Shown: one piece after another, positions 52,068 to 61,894 of the stretch
How positions within the stretch are numbered: the first letter of the stretch is position 1
Layout of the letters: each line of letters begins with the position of its first letter
Assembly: GCF_005887095.1 (NCBI RefSeq)
Contig: NZ_PNCI01000055.1
Location: 1-64,000 of the forward strand
Direction of reading: 5' to 3'
Source: Pseudoalteromonas rubra
GTDB taxonomy: Bacteria > Pseudomonadota > Gammaproteobacteria > Enterobacterales > Alteromonadaceae
DNA: 64,000 nt
The notes under the pieces: generated by a model
Seen by the model: the letters and a program-made list of their open reading frames with translations, nothing else
Told to the model about the DNA's origin: nothing
Database searches by the model: none
Translations under genes and position numbers: made by a program

Positions 52068-53300
52068 TTAGAAGTAATAGCCTACATTGATGTTAAAACG
52101 GCGCTCAAAACCCTCACTGTCACCTACAAGCGTGCCACCAACAAAAGGTTGATTTTTGGCATGTACCAAATCGACATAGGCAAATACAGGGCCTGCCGCC
52201 ACAGCCATACCGGTGATGTTCATCCAGGTGTTTGCGCTGTCATCAGATTTGCCATGCATCAAGCCAAAGTCATTATAAACGGTCAGCTCAGTTAGCGGTC
52301 CAAACTCAACCTGCCAATCATAAGACACGCCCATGGTCGTCGACGAAGCCTTTGCCGCTATGGTGTCGTACATCGCATTTGCAGCAACCGCAATCTGGGT
52401 AAATTCATCGACCTGATAATCATACTCGGTGTGTTGAAAATGAACATACCACTGGTGATATCGATTAGACGCATGCATAGCCCAAGCGTGATAATTGCCG
52501 GCCCGGGAGATGCCATTGTCCAGACCGCCATGCAGTACTGAGAATCCGATCTGGGTAGTACCAAAAGCATGATCCAGCTGATAGGCAAATCGCCCTGCCA
52601 GAGTGTTATACTCAGCCAGCTTTTGTTCCGGCGTATCGTAAACGCCCTCATCCGCAGTGCGCAGACCTACGATATCCACCGAATACCGGTCTTTGCGATC
52701 CTCCGCCGCACCATCTATGCCACCGTGATCGTCGTTTTTGAAAAAGGCCAGATCCAGTTGCCAGTTATCCTGCATAGTACGTTTGAACACCAGACCTAAA
52801 TCATAGTCCTCTTCCAGACCAACGAAATAATTGGGTGTCATAAAGTAGCTGTGTGATGCAACCGGCGTATTACCAAATGGTACGGGAACCAGGCCGAGCT
52901 GAGCCTGCCACTGCGGTGTGAGGTCGTAGTCCAGGTAAGCAAACTTCACAACCCGCATGTAGTCATGAAATCGCACTTCCGCATTGATACCGATATCAGC
53001 AACCTTACCTGATAAATTAATACGAGCCAGGTCAAAGTCGATGTCACCACCACGACGCTCACTGTCCTGATCGTAGGAGTTCATACCATAATTAAAGCGA
53101 ATAGCACCGCCTACCTTTACACCCTGCTCAGCAGGTTTATTGTCCGCTTCTTGTTGTGCTTCAAGCTGTACCACTTTTTGCTGCAAATTAACAAGTTCAC
53201 GCTTCAGCGTATCTAACTCTGTCGCGTTCGTATCAACGGAGGCAGAGCCAATGATCAGGGCACTCGAAAACAAAATAGTGCGTCGGGAATTAAATGACAT
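52068..53300 (-). CDS. Outer-membrane porin with N-terminal coiled coil
   Basis: This 410-residue protein has a signal peptide (cleavage near TNATE, residue 25). A short coiled coil (LKRELVNLQQKVVQLEAQQ) anchors the trimer to the cell wall or forms a stalk. The beta-barrel has alternating patterns (GVKVGGAIRFNYGM, AQLGLVPVPFGNTPV) and a C-terminal aromatic ending NINVGYYF. It resembles phosphate- or anion-selective OprP/O-type porins. The ATG at 53300 is preferred to 53339, which would spoil the signal peptide. Confidence 0.87.
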   Translation of the reverse strand: MSFNSRRTILFSSALIIGSASVDTNATELDTLKRELVNLQQKVVQLEAQQEADNKPAEQGVKVGGAIRFNYGMNSYDQDSERRGGDIDFDLARINLSGKVADIGINAEVRFHDYMRVVKFAYLDYDLTPQWQAQLGLVPVPFGNTPVASHSYFMTPNYFVGLEEDYDLGLVFKRTMQDNWQLDLAFFKNDDHGGIDGAAEDRKDRYSVDIVGLRTADEGVYDTPEQKLAEYNTLAGRFAYQLDHAFGTTQIGFSVLHGGLDNGISRAGNYHAWAMHASNRYHQWYVHFQHTEYDYQVDEFTQIAVAANAMYDTIAAKASSTTMGVSYDWQVEFGPLTELTVYNDFGLMHGKSDDSANTWMNITGMAVAAGPVFAYVDLVHAKNQPFVGGTLVGDSEGFERRFNINVGYYF

Positions 53301-53743
53301 AGAGACACATTCCGGGGTAAAGCTAAAAAATTCGCGCAAGCCTATATGACAACGCTGACACGTTCAAATTAAAGAATTTCGCCCGAATGTAAGGGATGTA
53401 AAACACTGTGCAATGGAGGTTTCAGTTTGTAAATTCTGTAGTGAAAATGCAGTTATGCTGTTTTATCTTCTTACCTAAAACATCAAGAGAACCAAGAAGA
53501 ATAAAGCTAATTATCAATTACTTATATATACCCCGTGAGATACCGCCCTCATTAAAGTTAGTGAATAGTTACCAGTAAACGGTTTATTGGCAATTCTGAG
53601 CCATTTTTAGCCCAGAAGAATTGTTCGAACAATTTTCACCCGCTCTGACCGCTGGCAACCTGCCGCTTACCGCACCCGGTGACATTTTTGACCAAAACGC
53701 GCTAATCTGTGAACCTCTTTCTGTCGACTTAAGTTGAGCAAGC
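53301..53743. other. Divergent intergenic region
   Basis: This 443-bp stretch lies between the divergent porin and sugar dehydrogenase genes and is A+T-rich around 53480-53580. No operator, repeat or small RNA was identified. Confidence 0.35.
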
Positions 53744-54880
53744 ATGAAGAAAACATTAAACAACATTGCATTAAGCTTATTTTTTATCTCTGCCCAGAGC
53801 ATCCAGGCGGTTGAGCCTCAAACTATCCCAGTTGCAAAGAGCGCTGATAACTATCAACTGGAACTGGTTGCGAGGGGTATTCAGATCCCCTGGGGAATGG
53901 TGTGGCTAAACGACAAAGAGCTGCTGGTCACCGACAGATCGGGGCAACTTCGCCTGATCAAAGAGGGTAAGCTGGTCGACAAACCGATCGAAGGTGTGCC
54001 AGAGGTACATGCTGAGCGCCAGGGTGGCCTGCTGGATATCGAGATAGACCCTGACTATAGCGAAAACGGTTGGATCTATTTTTCTTATTCCGGCTTTGAA
54101 GGCGAAGAAAAAGGCAGCAATACATCTATCATGCGTGCACGCCTCAAAGATATGAAGCTGGTTGATAAGCAGTTAATATTTGATGGTTTTCCAAATACCA
54201 AGCCTTCTTTTCATTTCGGCTCTCGCATTGAGTTCGACAAAGATGGCTACCTGTACTTTTCGATTGGAGACAGGGGCAACCGGGACGTGCACCCGCAGCG
54301 CTTAGATCATGATGCAGGTAAAATTCATCGCATCAATCCCGATGGCACAATACCCGATTCAAACCCATTTGCAAAACAAAAGGATGCGCGTAAAAGTGTG
54401 TATTCCTATGGCCACCGCAACCCGCAGGGTATGGCTATGCACCCCAAAACGGGCGAGATCTGGACCCATGAGCATGGCCCTCGGGGCGGCGATGAGATCA
54501 ATATCATCAAGCCGGGCCTGAACTACGGCTGGCCTGTGATCACCTACGGAATCAACTATAACGGAACAAAGATCACCGACGAAACCACCCGAGATGGCAT
54601 GCAACAACCTGACTGGGTATGGGTTCCTTCTATCGCACCATCCGGTATGGAATTTATTACCAGCGACAAATACCCACAATGGCAAGGCCATCTGGTTGTC
54701 GGTTCAATGAAATTCGCCCACCTGGTACTGGTTGAACTTGACGGCAACAAAGTGGTTGGCCACAGTAAGCTCTTCGAAGGCGCCGGCCGTGTGCGTAGCA
54801 TAGCGACTCACCCCAACGGTGATCTTTACCTGGGGATAGATGGCAGCGGGATCTATAAAGTGATACCCAAAACCAAATAA
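53744..54880 (+). CDS. PQQ-dependent sugar dehydrogenase (YliI/Asd type)
   Basis: This 378-residue periplasmic protein has a signal peptide (cleavage after IQA, residue 22). The six-bladed propeller of soluble aldose sugar dehydrogenases carries IPWGMVWL, GGLLDIEIDPDYSENG, FHFGSRIEFDKDGYLY, YSYGHRNPQGMA, EHGPRGGDEIN and a C-terminal IKAF-type ending. Relatives oxidise aldoses with PQQ and calcium. No PQQ synthesis genes are in the window, so the cofactor may be scavenged or encoded elsewhere. A strong terminator follows. Confidence 0.9.
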   Translation: MKKTLNNIALSLFFISAQSIQAVEPQTIPVAKSADNYQLELVARGIQIPWGMVWLNDKELLVTDRSGQLRLIKEGKLVDKPIEGVPEVHAERQGGLLDIEIDPDYSENGWIYFSYSGFEGEEKGSNTSIMRARLKDMKLVDKQLIFDGFPNTKPSFHFGSRIEFDKDGYLYFSIGDRGNRDVHPQRLDHDAGKIHRINPDGTIPDSNPFAKQKDARKSVYSYGHRNPQGMAMHPKTGEIWTHEHGPRGGDEINIIKPGLNYGWPVITYGINYNGTKITDETTRDGMQQPDWVWVPSIAPSGMEFITSDKYPQWQGHLVVGSMKFAHLVLVELDGNKVVGHSKLFEGAGRVRSIATHPNGDLYLGIDGSGIYKVIPKTK

Positions 54881-54894
54881 CCAGCAGTACTTTC

Positions 54895-54924
54895 ATCCCG
54901 GCCACCGAGCCGGGATTTTGTTTT
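54895..54924 (+). terminator. Intrinsic terminator after the sugar dehydrogenase gene
   Basis: ATCCCGGC (54895-54902) and GCCGGGAT (54909-54916) flank a six-base loop, followed by TTTGTTTT. The hairpin is 15 bp after the stop codon. Confidence 0.88.
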
Positions 54925-55131
54925 AATTACAGTACACCTACCAGTGAAGGTAGTGACCTACGTCCGCCACTTTTTATCGCTATGTTGGCGCAAGGCTTGC
55001 CACTCATTACATAAGACTTTGCTACAAGGTTATTTTACAACAGCATCAAATAGACGAGGCTAAGGCCTAGGTATATGTGGATTTAATCCCTATATAGATT
55101 AGGGGATTCGCGTTGGTTGGAAGTAAATTTG

Positions 55132-56073
55132 ATGCAGGGACAAAGAGATAACTTACAAGATAGAGTCATTGGCTCACTAGTTGGTCTAGCGTGCGGCGAT
55201 GCTGTAGGGACTACATTGGAATTTGCAACCAAGGGAACATTTAAACCATTAACAGATATGATTGGCGGTGGCCCCTTTAACCTCAATAAAGGGCAATGGA
55301 CTGACGATACGTCAATGGCACTGTGTCTCGCCCACAGCCTGCTGGAAAAACAAGGATTTGATGCAAAAGATCAAATGGAGCGCTACTGCAAATGGCATAA
55401 CCATGGTTACATGAGCAGCACTGGCACGTGTTTTGACATTGGTATGACAGTATCCCGTGCCTTGCGACAGTACCAGATCACTAACATCCCGTTCAGTGGC
55501 GCCACAGACAAATATTCGTCAGGCAATGGTTCAATCATGAGATTGGCACCTATTCCGATTTACTACTTCTCAGATATCAGCACTTGCATGCTATATGCAC
55601 AAGAAAGCTCTCGTACTACGCATGGCTCCCCACTATGTCTGGATGCATGCAGGCTGTTTAGCTTCCTTATCCACAAAGCGTTCACGTCTCAGTGTAAAAA
55701 TGACATCTTCGAACAGATACCCGGGCATTTCTGTAGCGAACTGGACCCAGTGACCACTTTTCACTTTAAGGAGCTGGATTACTCAATGCTGACAGGTAGT
55801 GGCTATGTCATCGACAGCCTGATATCCGCTCTTTGGTGCTTTTACCATAGTAATGATTTTAAGGAATCTATATTACTTGCTGCGAATATTGGCAATGATG
55901 CCGACACAACAGCAGCAATATGTGGTCAAATTGCCGGCGCATTTTATGGATACAATGGTATTCCTGTAGATTGGCGAGAGTCCATCACAATGGCCCCTGA
56001 TATAAAACAACTCGCTTTAGACCTATATCAAGCGGGGATATATGCATTGAAAATTACAACCCCACCTCAGTAG
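55132..56073 (+). CDS. ADP-ribosylglycohydrolase family protein
   Basis: This 313-residue all-helical enzyme has the magnesium-binding motifs GLACGDAVGTTLE, WTDDTSMAL, SSGNGSIMRLAP and IGNDADTTAAICGQIAGA. Members remove ADP-ribose from proteins or DNA or hydrolyse related bonds. A TTG at 55117 could add five residues, but the ATG at 55132 follows GGAAG. A GNAT acetyltransferase gene starts 11 bp downstream, so the two may act together. Confidence 0.9.
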   Translation: MQGQRDNLQDRVIGSLVGLACGDAVGTTLEFATKGTFKPLTDMIGGGPFNLNKGQWTDDTSMALCLAHSLLEKQGFDAKDQMERYCKWHNHGYMSSTGTCFDIGMTVSRALRQYQITNIPFSGATDKYSSGNGSIMRLAPIPIYYFSDISTCMLYAQESSRTTHGSPLCLDACRLFSFLIHKAFTSQCKNDIFEQIPGHFCSELDPVTTFHFKELDYSMLTGSGYVIDSLISALWCFYHSNDFKESILLAANIGNDADTTAAICGQIAGAFYGYNGIPVDWRESITMAPDIKQLALDLYQAGIYALKITTPPQ

Positions 56074-56083
56074 GAATCACGTA

Positions 56084-56719
56084 ATGTCCTCAGACTTTAT
56101 TATTCAGTCAATTGACAAAAATAGTGTTCAACAAGCCGCGCATTTAATTGTTAATGTGTTCAATGAACGAGAGCCTTTGGCACATTTGAACGCCGCTGAC
56201 CCCAAAGAGTTCGCCGATTACATGCTTTTTTTATCAAAAAAATGTGCAGAAGAAGGCTTGGGTTTTATTGCCAGAGAGACCAACACAGATCGGGTAATAG
56301 GTGCGATACTATCCGCTGACTTAGCCGAAACCGTTAATGGTGATAGAGGTCTGAACGAAGTACACACCAATCCGATAGCGGCATTAATTGGTGCATTAAA
56401 CGGTGCTTACTTTACTCAAGGTGACATACAAACAGGCACCTATTTAAACATCAAGTTTGTTGCCACAGACGCCAACTTTAAAGTAAAGGGAATGGTGACA
56501 GCCCTTATTTCAAGATGTATCCAAGAAGCTAAAGCACAGGGGTCTAAGTTTGCACAGGCAGAAGCCACAGGCAATATCTCGCAACATATTTTTGCCAACA
56601 AACTGGGCTTTGAAGAGAAGGCGTTTATTAAGTACAGTGAGTTTGAGTTCGCAGGCGATAAACCTTTTTCGTCCATTACAGAACATCAAGGGATTAAGCT
56701 TTTAGTAAAGAACATCTGA
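56084..56719 (+). CDS. GNAT family N-acetyltransferase
   Basis: This 211-residue protein has a GNAT fold. The acetyl-CoA-binding loop is a weak VTDANFKVKGMVTALISRCIQ, followed by FAQAEATGNISQHIFANKLGFEE, the conserved C-terminal helix-strand of the fold. The substrate is unknown. It lies 11 bp after the ADP-ribosylglycohydrolase gene. Confidence 0.8.
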   Translation: MSSDFIIQSIDKNSVQQAAHLIVNVFNEREPLAHLNAADPKEFADYMLFLSKKCAEEGLGFIARETNTDRVIGAILSADLAETVNGDRGLNEVHTNPIAALIGALNGAYFTQGDIQTGTYLNIKFVATDANFKVKGMVTALISRCIQEAKAQGSKFAQAEATGNISQHIFANKLGFEEKAFIKYSEFEFAGDKPFSSITEHQGIKLLVKNI

Positions 56720-56955
56720 CAGTTAACAAACGATACTCTGTGCGCCAGTACGGCTGGCGTAAGGGTTGACACGCAAACTGCATACCCCTCCCCTTTATTG
56801 CCTCACTTAACAAGCCTACAAAAACGGGAATTGGTATAGTCCAACAGCTGCCCCCTTGTGTTCCTGAAAAACAATCTTATATCCTTCATTGGTCGTGAAT
56901 AAAAAAACATCAACCGTCATATAAATACTCATCAGGAACCTCAAGGAGCGTACAC

Positions 56956-57426
56956 ATGAAATTGGCCCAGTTAAATATAGCTAAAGCAAAATACTCGCTG
57001 GATGCCCCCGAGATAAAAGATTTTATCGACAACTTAGAGCTGGTCAATGGTATTGCTGAAGACAGTGAGGGATTTGTCTGGCGACTAAAAGACGAATCGG
57101 GCGACGCTACTCACATTCAGAAGTTTGACGACCCCAGTATTATTGTCAATATGTCGGTGTGGGAGTCGGTTGATGCGCTTAAAAACTTCATGTTCCGGAC
57201 CCACCATCGTGACTTTATGCGCAGAAAAGGCGAATGGTTTCATCGCCTGGCCGAAGATACCTATGTGCTATGGTGGATTGAGGAAGATCATATCCCGACG
57301 CAAGAAGAAGCATTGGCGCGTCTGATGCACTTGCGACAAGAGGGAGATACTCCCTATGCCTTTACATTTAAGACTAACTTCACAGCATCGGAAGCGGCTA
57401 TTTACTCCAGGGATGCACGGGGTTAG
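56956..57426 (+). CDS. DUF3291 domain protein
   Basis: This 156-residue protein begins MKLAQLNIAKAKYSLDAPEI and carries a WESVDALKNFMFRTHHRDFM segment followed by WWIEEDHIPTQEEALARL. This is a dimeric alpha/beta-barrel (ABM-like) pattern of the DUF3291 family. The function is unknown. It is preceded by AAGGAG. It probably forms its own transcript, since 236 bp separate it from the GNAT gene. Confidence 0.82.
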   Translation: MKLAQLNIAKAKYSLDAPEIKDFIDNLELVNGIAEDSEGFVWRLKDESGDATHIQKFDDPSIIVNMSVWESVDALKNFMFRTHHRDFMRRKGEWFHRLAEDTYVLWWIEEDHIPTQEEALARLMHLRQEGDTPYAFTFKTNFTASEAAIYSRDARG

Positions 57427-57478
57427 CATGCGTTGGGGTATGCCATTTAAAAACAATAAGTAAAAAAGGATCAATCGT

Positions 57479-58015
57479 ATGAAATATGTGTGCCTGATGC
57501 GTGGAATTAACGTCAGCGGCCAGCGTAAAGTAAACATGAAAACGCTCTGTACGCAACTCGCTGAACTGGGGATGGATAATGTCAGCTATTATCTGCAATC
57601 TGGTAATCTGCTCTTTGACACCTCGCTGACCAGTTCAGAGATCAAAGCCACGATCACACAATTGCTTGGTGATGCCTACGACTATCAGGATGTCGATTTA
57701 TTCCTGTTTACCTTTGATACACTACAAGCCATTTACGATGAAATGCCTACATTTGTTTCTGATCAGGATGTAAGTAAAAGCCATTTTACCTTCCTCAATG
57801 ACATACCTGATACCAAACTGACTGAGCAGATGGACGACCAAGCCTTCTTGCCAGATCAATACCGTCTCTGTGGCACTATGGTTTACGTTTATTGCCCCAA
57901 CGGGTATGGCAGAACTAAAATACACACCAATTTTTTTGAGCGCAAACTTAAGGTCAGAGCCACCACCAGAAACCACAAAACAGTTGCTACCTTGTTGGAT
58001 AAACTCAGCAGCTAA
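57479..58015 (+). CDS. DUF1697 domain protein
   Basis: This 178-residue protein has the family start KYVCLMRGINVSGQRKVNMK and the segments YYLQSGNLLFD and TKIHTNFFERKLKVRATTRN. The DUF1697 function is unknown. An AAAGGA ribosome binding site lies upstream. It lies 52 bp after the DUF3291 gene. Confidence 0.88.
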   Translation: MKYVCLMRGINVSGQRKVNMKTLCTQLAELGMDNVSYYLQSGNLLFDTSLTSSEIKATITQLLGDAYDYQDVDLFLFTFDTLQAIYDEMPTFVSDQDVSKSHFTFLNDIPDTKLTEQMDDQAFLPDQYRLCGTMVYVYCPNGYGRTKIHTNFFERKLKVRATTRNHKTVATLLDKLSS

Positions 58016-58482
58016 CAGGCGCCACAAAACTGACTCTCCTTTAACACGACTGGATTGGCTAGCTGGTCGTGTTGGCTAAGTTGCTCACCTACATCGACTG
58101 TTTAATCCATGAGTAATAGATCATGGATGCAGGACCTAACTCGTCATTCGTCGAATAAACAGACACTTTTGCCATTAGTTTGTGTATCATGTACCCAAAA
58201 AAGTCCTTTGATAAGGAATTTAGGTGAAACCCATTTTGTTTGTACTCGTTAAAAACACATAGCTGTTACGCTGAGTATCACACTGTGAAATCGAGACGTA
58301 TATTGGCTATGCATTCACCAAAAAGTAAAATAACGCTGCCAAATTAGAGTGGCATTCAAGTATACATGAAGTAATGGCATGTCAGACAGGAGATCAGCTA
58401 AGTGCGTGTTCAGAACGCTAAAGATAAAAGCTTTGCATAAACATGCCATACTAAATTGACCCTTTAAAAAGTGGAAAAAGAA
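58016..58482. other. Gene-free stretch
   Basis: This 467-bp stretch holds no supported gene. A 12-codon frame at about 58190 (MYPKKSFDKEFR) vaguely recalls the start of a transposase helix-turn-helix protein but stops at once. No hairpin with a T tail was noted. Confidence 0.4.
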
Positions 58483-58854
58483 ATGCCTCAAAACAACCCT
58501 GTTGGATATTTTGAAATTCCAGTCACAGATCTGGATCGTGCTATGGCGTTTTACCACGCCGTATTTGGTTTTCAGTTCGAACATGCCGTTATCGATGGGC
58601 ACGATATGGCGCTATTTCCTTCGAATGATCAAGCTACCGGCATAACCGGTGCACTGGTTACAGGAGACAGTTATATTCCATCTAAAGCGGGCCCGCGGCT
58701 GTATTTTCATACCGACGACATCGATGCTACGCTGGCCAAGGTGCTGTCTCTGGGAGGTAAAACCCTCTATCCCAAAACATCAATTTGCGGAATTGGCTGG
58801 GTTGCAGAGTTTGAAGATTCTGAAGGGAACTGTATCGCCCTGCATGCCGAGTAA
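58483..58854 (+). CDS. VOC-family protein (glyoxalase-like)
   Basis: This 123-residue protein of the vicinal oxygen chelate fold starts MPQNNPVGYFEIPVTDLDRA. It has two beta-alpha-beta modules, with MAFYHAVFGFQFE, GPRLYFHTDDIDATLAKV and the metal-ligand Glu in FEDSEGNCIALH. It could be a lyase, dioxygenase or resistance protein. An in-frame GTG at 58471 would add four residues. It begins a run of small enzymes of unknown substrates. Confidence 0.85.
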   Translation: MPQNNPVGYFEIPVTDLDRAMAFYHAVFGFQFEHAVIDGHDMALFPSNDQATGITGALVTGDSYIPSKAGPRLYFHTDDIDATLAKVLSLGGKTLYPKTSICGIGWVAEFEDSEGNCIALHAE

Positions 58855-59033
58855 CCTGCTCCGAGCCAAATTTAGAGCGCCCTGTGACACACTCTGTCAG
58901 CAGATATAGGCACACCTACAAAAAATGCGAGCACATCAATACGCCTGATGATAGTCTGAACACTCAAAGATATAACCAATTTCAGTGTCAATATTACGCT
59001 AGTATGAGCAGGCTAACTCAGGGAGACATACCT

Positions 59034-59333
59034 ATGTTTAGGGTAATTTATCGGTGGCAAGTACCCACTGAAAATATCGCCGAGTTTCAGGCAACATGGC
59101 GCGCGACAACGGATGCAATTCATGAGTCCGTTCAGGGTGCGCTGGGCAGCTTTATGCTACAAAGCTCTGATGACCCAAATAAAGTGCTAACTATAGCCAA
59201 ATGGCGTTCGCGTGCAGATTGGGTACACTTTTGGGATAACAGCAACCCCGAACAAATGCATAAGATGCGCCTGTTGGCTGAGCGAATTTCCGTTGAAACC
59301 TTTGACGAAGTGGAAGATCGAACCCACTCATAA
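59034..59333 (+). CDS. Antibiotic biosynthesis monooxygenase (ABM)-like protein
   Basis: This 99-residue protein has a ferredoxin-like ABM fold: MFRVIYRWQVPTENIAEFQA, GALGSFMLQSSDDPNKVLTI and AKWRSRADWVHFWD. Homologues are heme-degrading or quinol monooxygenases or simple dimeric proteins. The ATG at 59034 with GGGAG upstream is preferred to a frame start at 58884 that gives an odd N-terminus. Confidence 0.8.
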   Translation: MFRVIYRWQVPTENIAEFQATWRATTDAIHESVQGALGSFMLQSSDDPNKVLTIAKWRSRADWVHFWDNSNPEQMHKMRLLAERISVETFDEVEDRTHS

Positions 59334-59381
59334 AACTGTTCACAAGCTACAGTATCAATACCCCACATAAAGGACTCTATC

Positions 59382-60158
59382 ATGACAAAACAGTCAGCCT
59401 ATGCAGATATCAATGGCATATCGATTCACTATGAGCAAAGTGGTAATCCGGACGGTTTTCCTCTGGTCATGCTGCACGGAGGTTTGGGCTCAACCCGGGA
59501 TCTGGATGTACTCACTGAGTATCTGGGTACTCATTTCCGACTTATATCCATTGACTTACGAGGCCAGGGAAAATCAAGCCTGGGCAATGCACTTTTGAGC
59601 TATGCACAATATCAAAACGACGTGCAGGCATTGCTTGATTGGCTGGATATTTCACGCTACTTTCTGTTTGGTTTCAGCGATGGCGGGATAGTCGCCTACC
59701 GTCTGGCGGCGCAAAACCCGACTCAAGTTTTAAAACTACTGACACTGGGATCATCCTGGCGTCTGGAAGAAGGTGATCCGGCGGTTGAAACACTGCGCGG
59801 CCTAACCGTTGAAATGTGGACTGAGCTGTTTCCTGAGGGAGTCGCTTATTATCAGGCATCGAACCCAGCCCCGAACTTTCCTGCCCTGGTTGAGGCAGTA
59901 AAAACGCTCTGGCTTGATACCAGGGAGTCTGGCTACCCTTGTGATTTGGTGGCACAAATTGATTGCCCTACCCTGATCATGCGAGGCGACAACGACTTTC
60001 TTTTTTCTCTGGAAGAGGCCGTTGCACTCAAAGCGCGTATTAAAGACGTCAGCTTTGCAAATATTCCCTTCACCACCCATGCCGCTCATCAGGAGTTACC
60101 GGCGCTGGTCGGCCCCATCATCCGACAGTTTTTTCTGCAACCAAATCAGACACCCTAA
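59382..60158 (+). CDS. Alpha/beta hydrolase
   Basis: This 258-residue enzyme has the oxyanion-hole motif LHGGLGSTRD, the nucleophile elbow GFSDGG (Ser), the acid in RGDNDFLF, and the His in THAAHQELP. It is a prolyl aminopeptidase/ester-hydrolase-like fold of unknown substrate. It starts 48 bp after the ABM gene and ends 30 bp before the S66 peptidase gene, so they may be co-transcribed. Confidence 0.88.
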   Translation: MTKQSAYADINGISIHYEQSGNPDGFPLVMLHGGLGSTRDLDVLTEYLGTHFRLISIDLRGQGKSSLGNALLSYAQYQNDVQALLDWLDISRYFLFGFSDGGIVAYRLAAQNPTQVLKLLTLGSSWRLEEGDPAVETLRGLTVEMWTELFPEGVAYYQASNPAPNFPALVEAVKTLWLDTRESGYPCDLVAQIDCPTLIMRGDNDFLFSLEEAVALKARIKDVSFANIPFTTHAAHQELPALVGPIIRQFFLQPNQTP

Positions 60159-60188
60159 CATGCAGTGTAATCAGGTATAAGGAAACAT

Positions 60189-61172
60189 ATGAACGAACAT
60201 AAAAAACGGGCACGCATTGTATCCCCCAGCAGATCTGCTGAGATCTTGTCCCGAGAAACAACGGCCACCGCCATTGAAACACTGGCTGGGCTGGGTATCC
60301 ATTGCGACTTTGCCGCGAATTACATACACCGAGAGGTTACCACAGCCCAGTTGATACTCGATAAGGCAAAAGATTTGAATGACGCCTTTGCGGACCCAGA
60401 AATTACGCTTATTTTAAGTACCATTGGCGGTCACAATGCGAACAGGACGCTCGACCATCTAAACTGGGACATGATCCAGGCCAACCCAAAGCCTCTGTGT
60501 GGATACTCAGACATCACCGTACTGCTCAACGCTATCTATGCCATAACGGGCCAGATCACCTATTTGGGCCCGCACTTTTCCTCTTTTGGCATGCAACAAG
60601 GTCTCGAGTTTACCCTCAGACATTTTGAGCGCGCCTTACAGGATGACACAAACTATGCGCTTGGCGTCAGCGAATTTTGGTCTGATGATCTTTGGTTTAT
60701 CGATCAAACCAGCCGCACTTTTATACCCAACCCGGGCCCCATTATTGTCAACAAAGGGACGTGTGAAGGCACCATTTTGGGTGGCAACCTTTGCTCATTC
60801 AATTTATTGCAGGGTACCCGTTACATGCCAGATTTAACCGGAGCGGTTTTATTTGTCGAAGAAGATAACCTGCTGGGTGACCTGACCCTGACGGAATTTG
60901 AACGCAACCTGCAATCTTTGTTGTCTCATCAGGGCGCTGAGCATATTGCCGGTTTAGTGGTCGGCCGCTTTCAAGCCGACAGCAAAGTAGACCTTAACGA
61001 CCTGGCAGAGCTCCTGAGCAGTTATGAGCAACTGGCATCTTGCCCGGTCGTGTGCAATCTCGACTTTGGTCATACAACGCCTATCTTCACCGTTCCCATT
61101 GGTGGACAATGCAAGCTCAAGGCATTGGATGGTAAAGTAACCATAAATATCCATACACAGCAAAACAACTAA
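60189..61172 (+). CDS. S66-family peptidase, MccF/LD-carboxypeptidase-like
   Basis: This 327-residue serine peptidase has the nucleophile Ser in CGYSDITVLLNAIY and the conserved Glu in GTCEGTILGGNL. The His is in NLDFGHTTPIFTVPIGG. The VLFVEEDN motif and overall pattern match MccF, which confers immunity by cleaving the toxic microcin C product. LD-carboxypeptidase A of peptidoglycan recycling is the alternative. The first part begins RARIVSPSRSAEIL. Its stop overlaps the next start (TAATG). Confidence 0.85.
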   Translation: MNEHKKRARIVSPSRSAEILSRETTATAIETLAGLGIHCDFAANYIHREVTTAQLILDKAKDLNDAFADPEITLILSTIGGHNANRTLDHLNWDMIQANPKPLCGYSDITVLLNAIYAITGQITYLGPHFSSFGMQQGLEFTLRHFERALQDDTNYALGVSEFWSDDLWFIDQTSRTFIPNPGPIIVNKGTCEGTILGGNLCSFNLLQGTRYMPDLTGAVLFVEEDNLLGDLTLTEFERNLQSLLSHQGAEHIAGLVVGRFQADSKVDLNDLAELLSSYEQLASCPVVCNLDFGHTTPIFTVPIGGQCKLKALDGKVTINIHTQQNN

Positions 61173-61894
61173 TGGGTGCCGTAATCGATTATAAATATCC
61201 GTCACAGACGCAGACCCCTGACTTACCCTTTGCATTCTATATTACCTGGCTTTGGGTCATTGGGCTGATAATTTTGCTGGGGTTTATCCCCAGTTATATT
61301 CTGCAGTTTTCATCACTGACTACGATGCACCACTGGCACGGCGCTTTGTCCTTTGTCTGGGTGGCCGGTATGCTCAGCCAGGCCACGCTGGTTTACCAAA
61401 AGCGCTTGATACCGCACCGAACACTTGGATGCGGCCTTGCTTTTATCTTGCTGGCTTTTATTGTCTCAACGGTGGTTTTATACACCACCGTATACCAGGA
61501 ACGTATCACCACCAGCGTTATATTCAGGTTGGTGTTGAGCCTTGATATCGCCCTTTTCCCGCTCTTCATATTCTTTATGTATCGGGCAATTTTCAGCGCG
61601 GGCTCTTCACACAAACACGCACACTGGATATTGCTTGCATCTGTAATGCTACTGCCTCCGGGACTTGGTCGCCTGATCCATGGTCTGTTTTTCTTCCCGT
61701 TTGATTTACCGCCCAGGTATTTCTATGAGCCAACCGTGATTATCACAGGGTTAATCCTATACAGAATCGGTCAGGCGCAAAGCTGGCAATTCAAAAGCAC
61801 CAGAGTATGTTTAGTGGCATTTATTTCAGCTGTTCTAATCAGTTATGCTGTTGCTTACGATATAACGAAGGAGTCAATCCCGTGGCTTTCTTAA
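61172..61894 (+). CDS. Hypothetical membrane protein
   Basis: This 240-residue protein has about six to seven membrane helices and a HHWHGALSFVWVAGM motif at about residue 50. Further His follow (HKHAHWILL, GRLIHGLFF). The spaced His pairs recall heme- or metal-binding membrane proteins, but no family is recognised. It overlaps the S66 peptidase stop by one base and its 3' end overlaps the convergent AraC gene by 56 bases. Confidence 0.75.
   Translation: MGAVIDYKYPSQTQTPDLPFAFYITWLWVIGLIILLGFIPSYILQFSSLTTMHHWHGALSFVWVAGMLSQATLVYQKRLIPHRTLGCGLAFILLAFIVSTVVLYTTVYQERITTSVIFRLVLSLDIALFPLFIFFMYRAIFSAGSSHKHAHWILLASVMLLPPGLGRLIHGLFFFPFDLPPRYFYEPTVIITGLILYRIGQAQSWQFKSTRVCLVAFISAVLISYAVAYDITKESIPWLS

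Noticed and set aside
58190..58230. A 12-codon frame MYPKKSFDKEFR recalling a transposase start
   Set aside because: It is too short, and no terminal inverted repeats or further transposase sequence follow.
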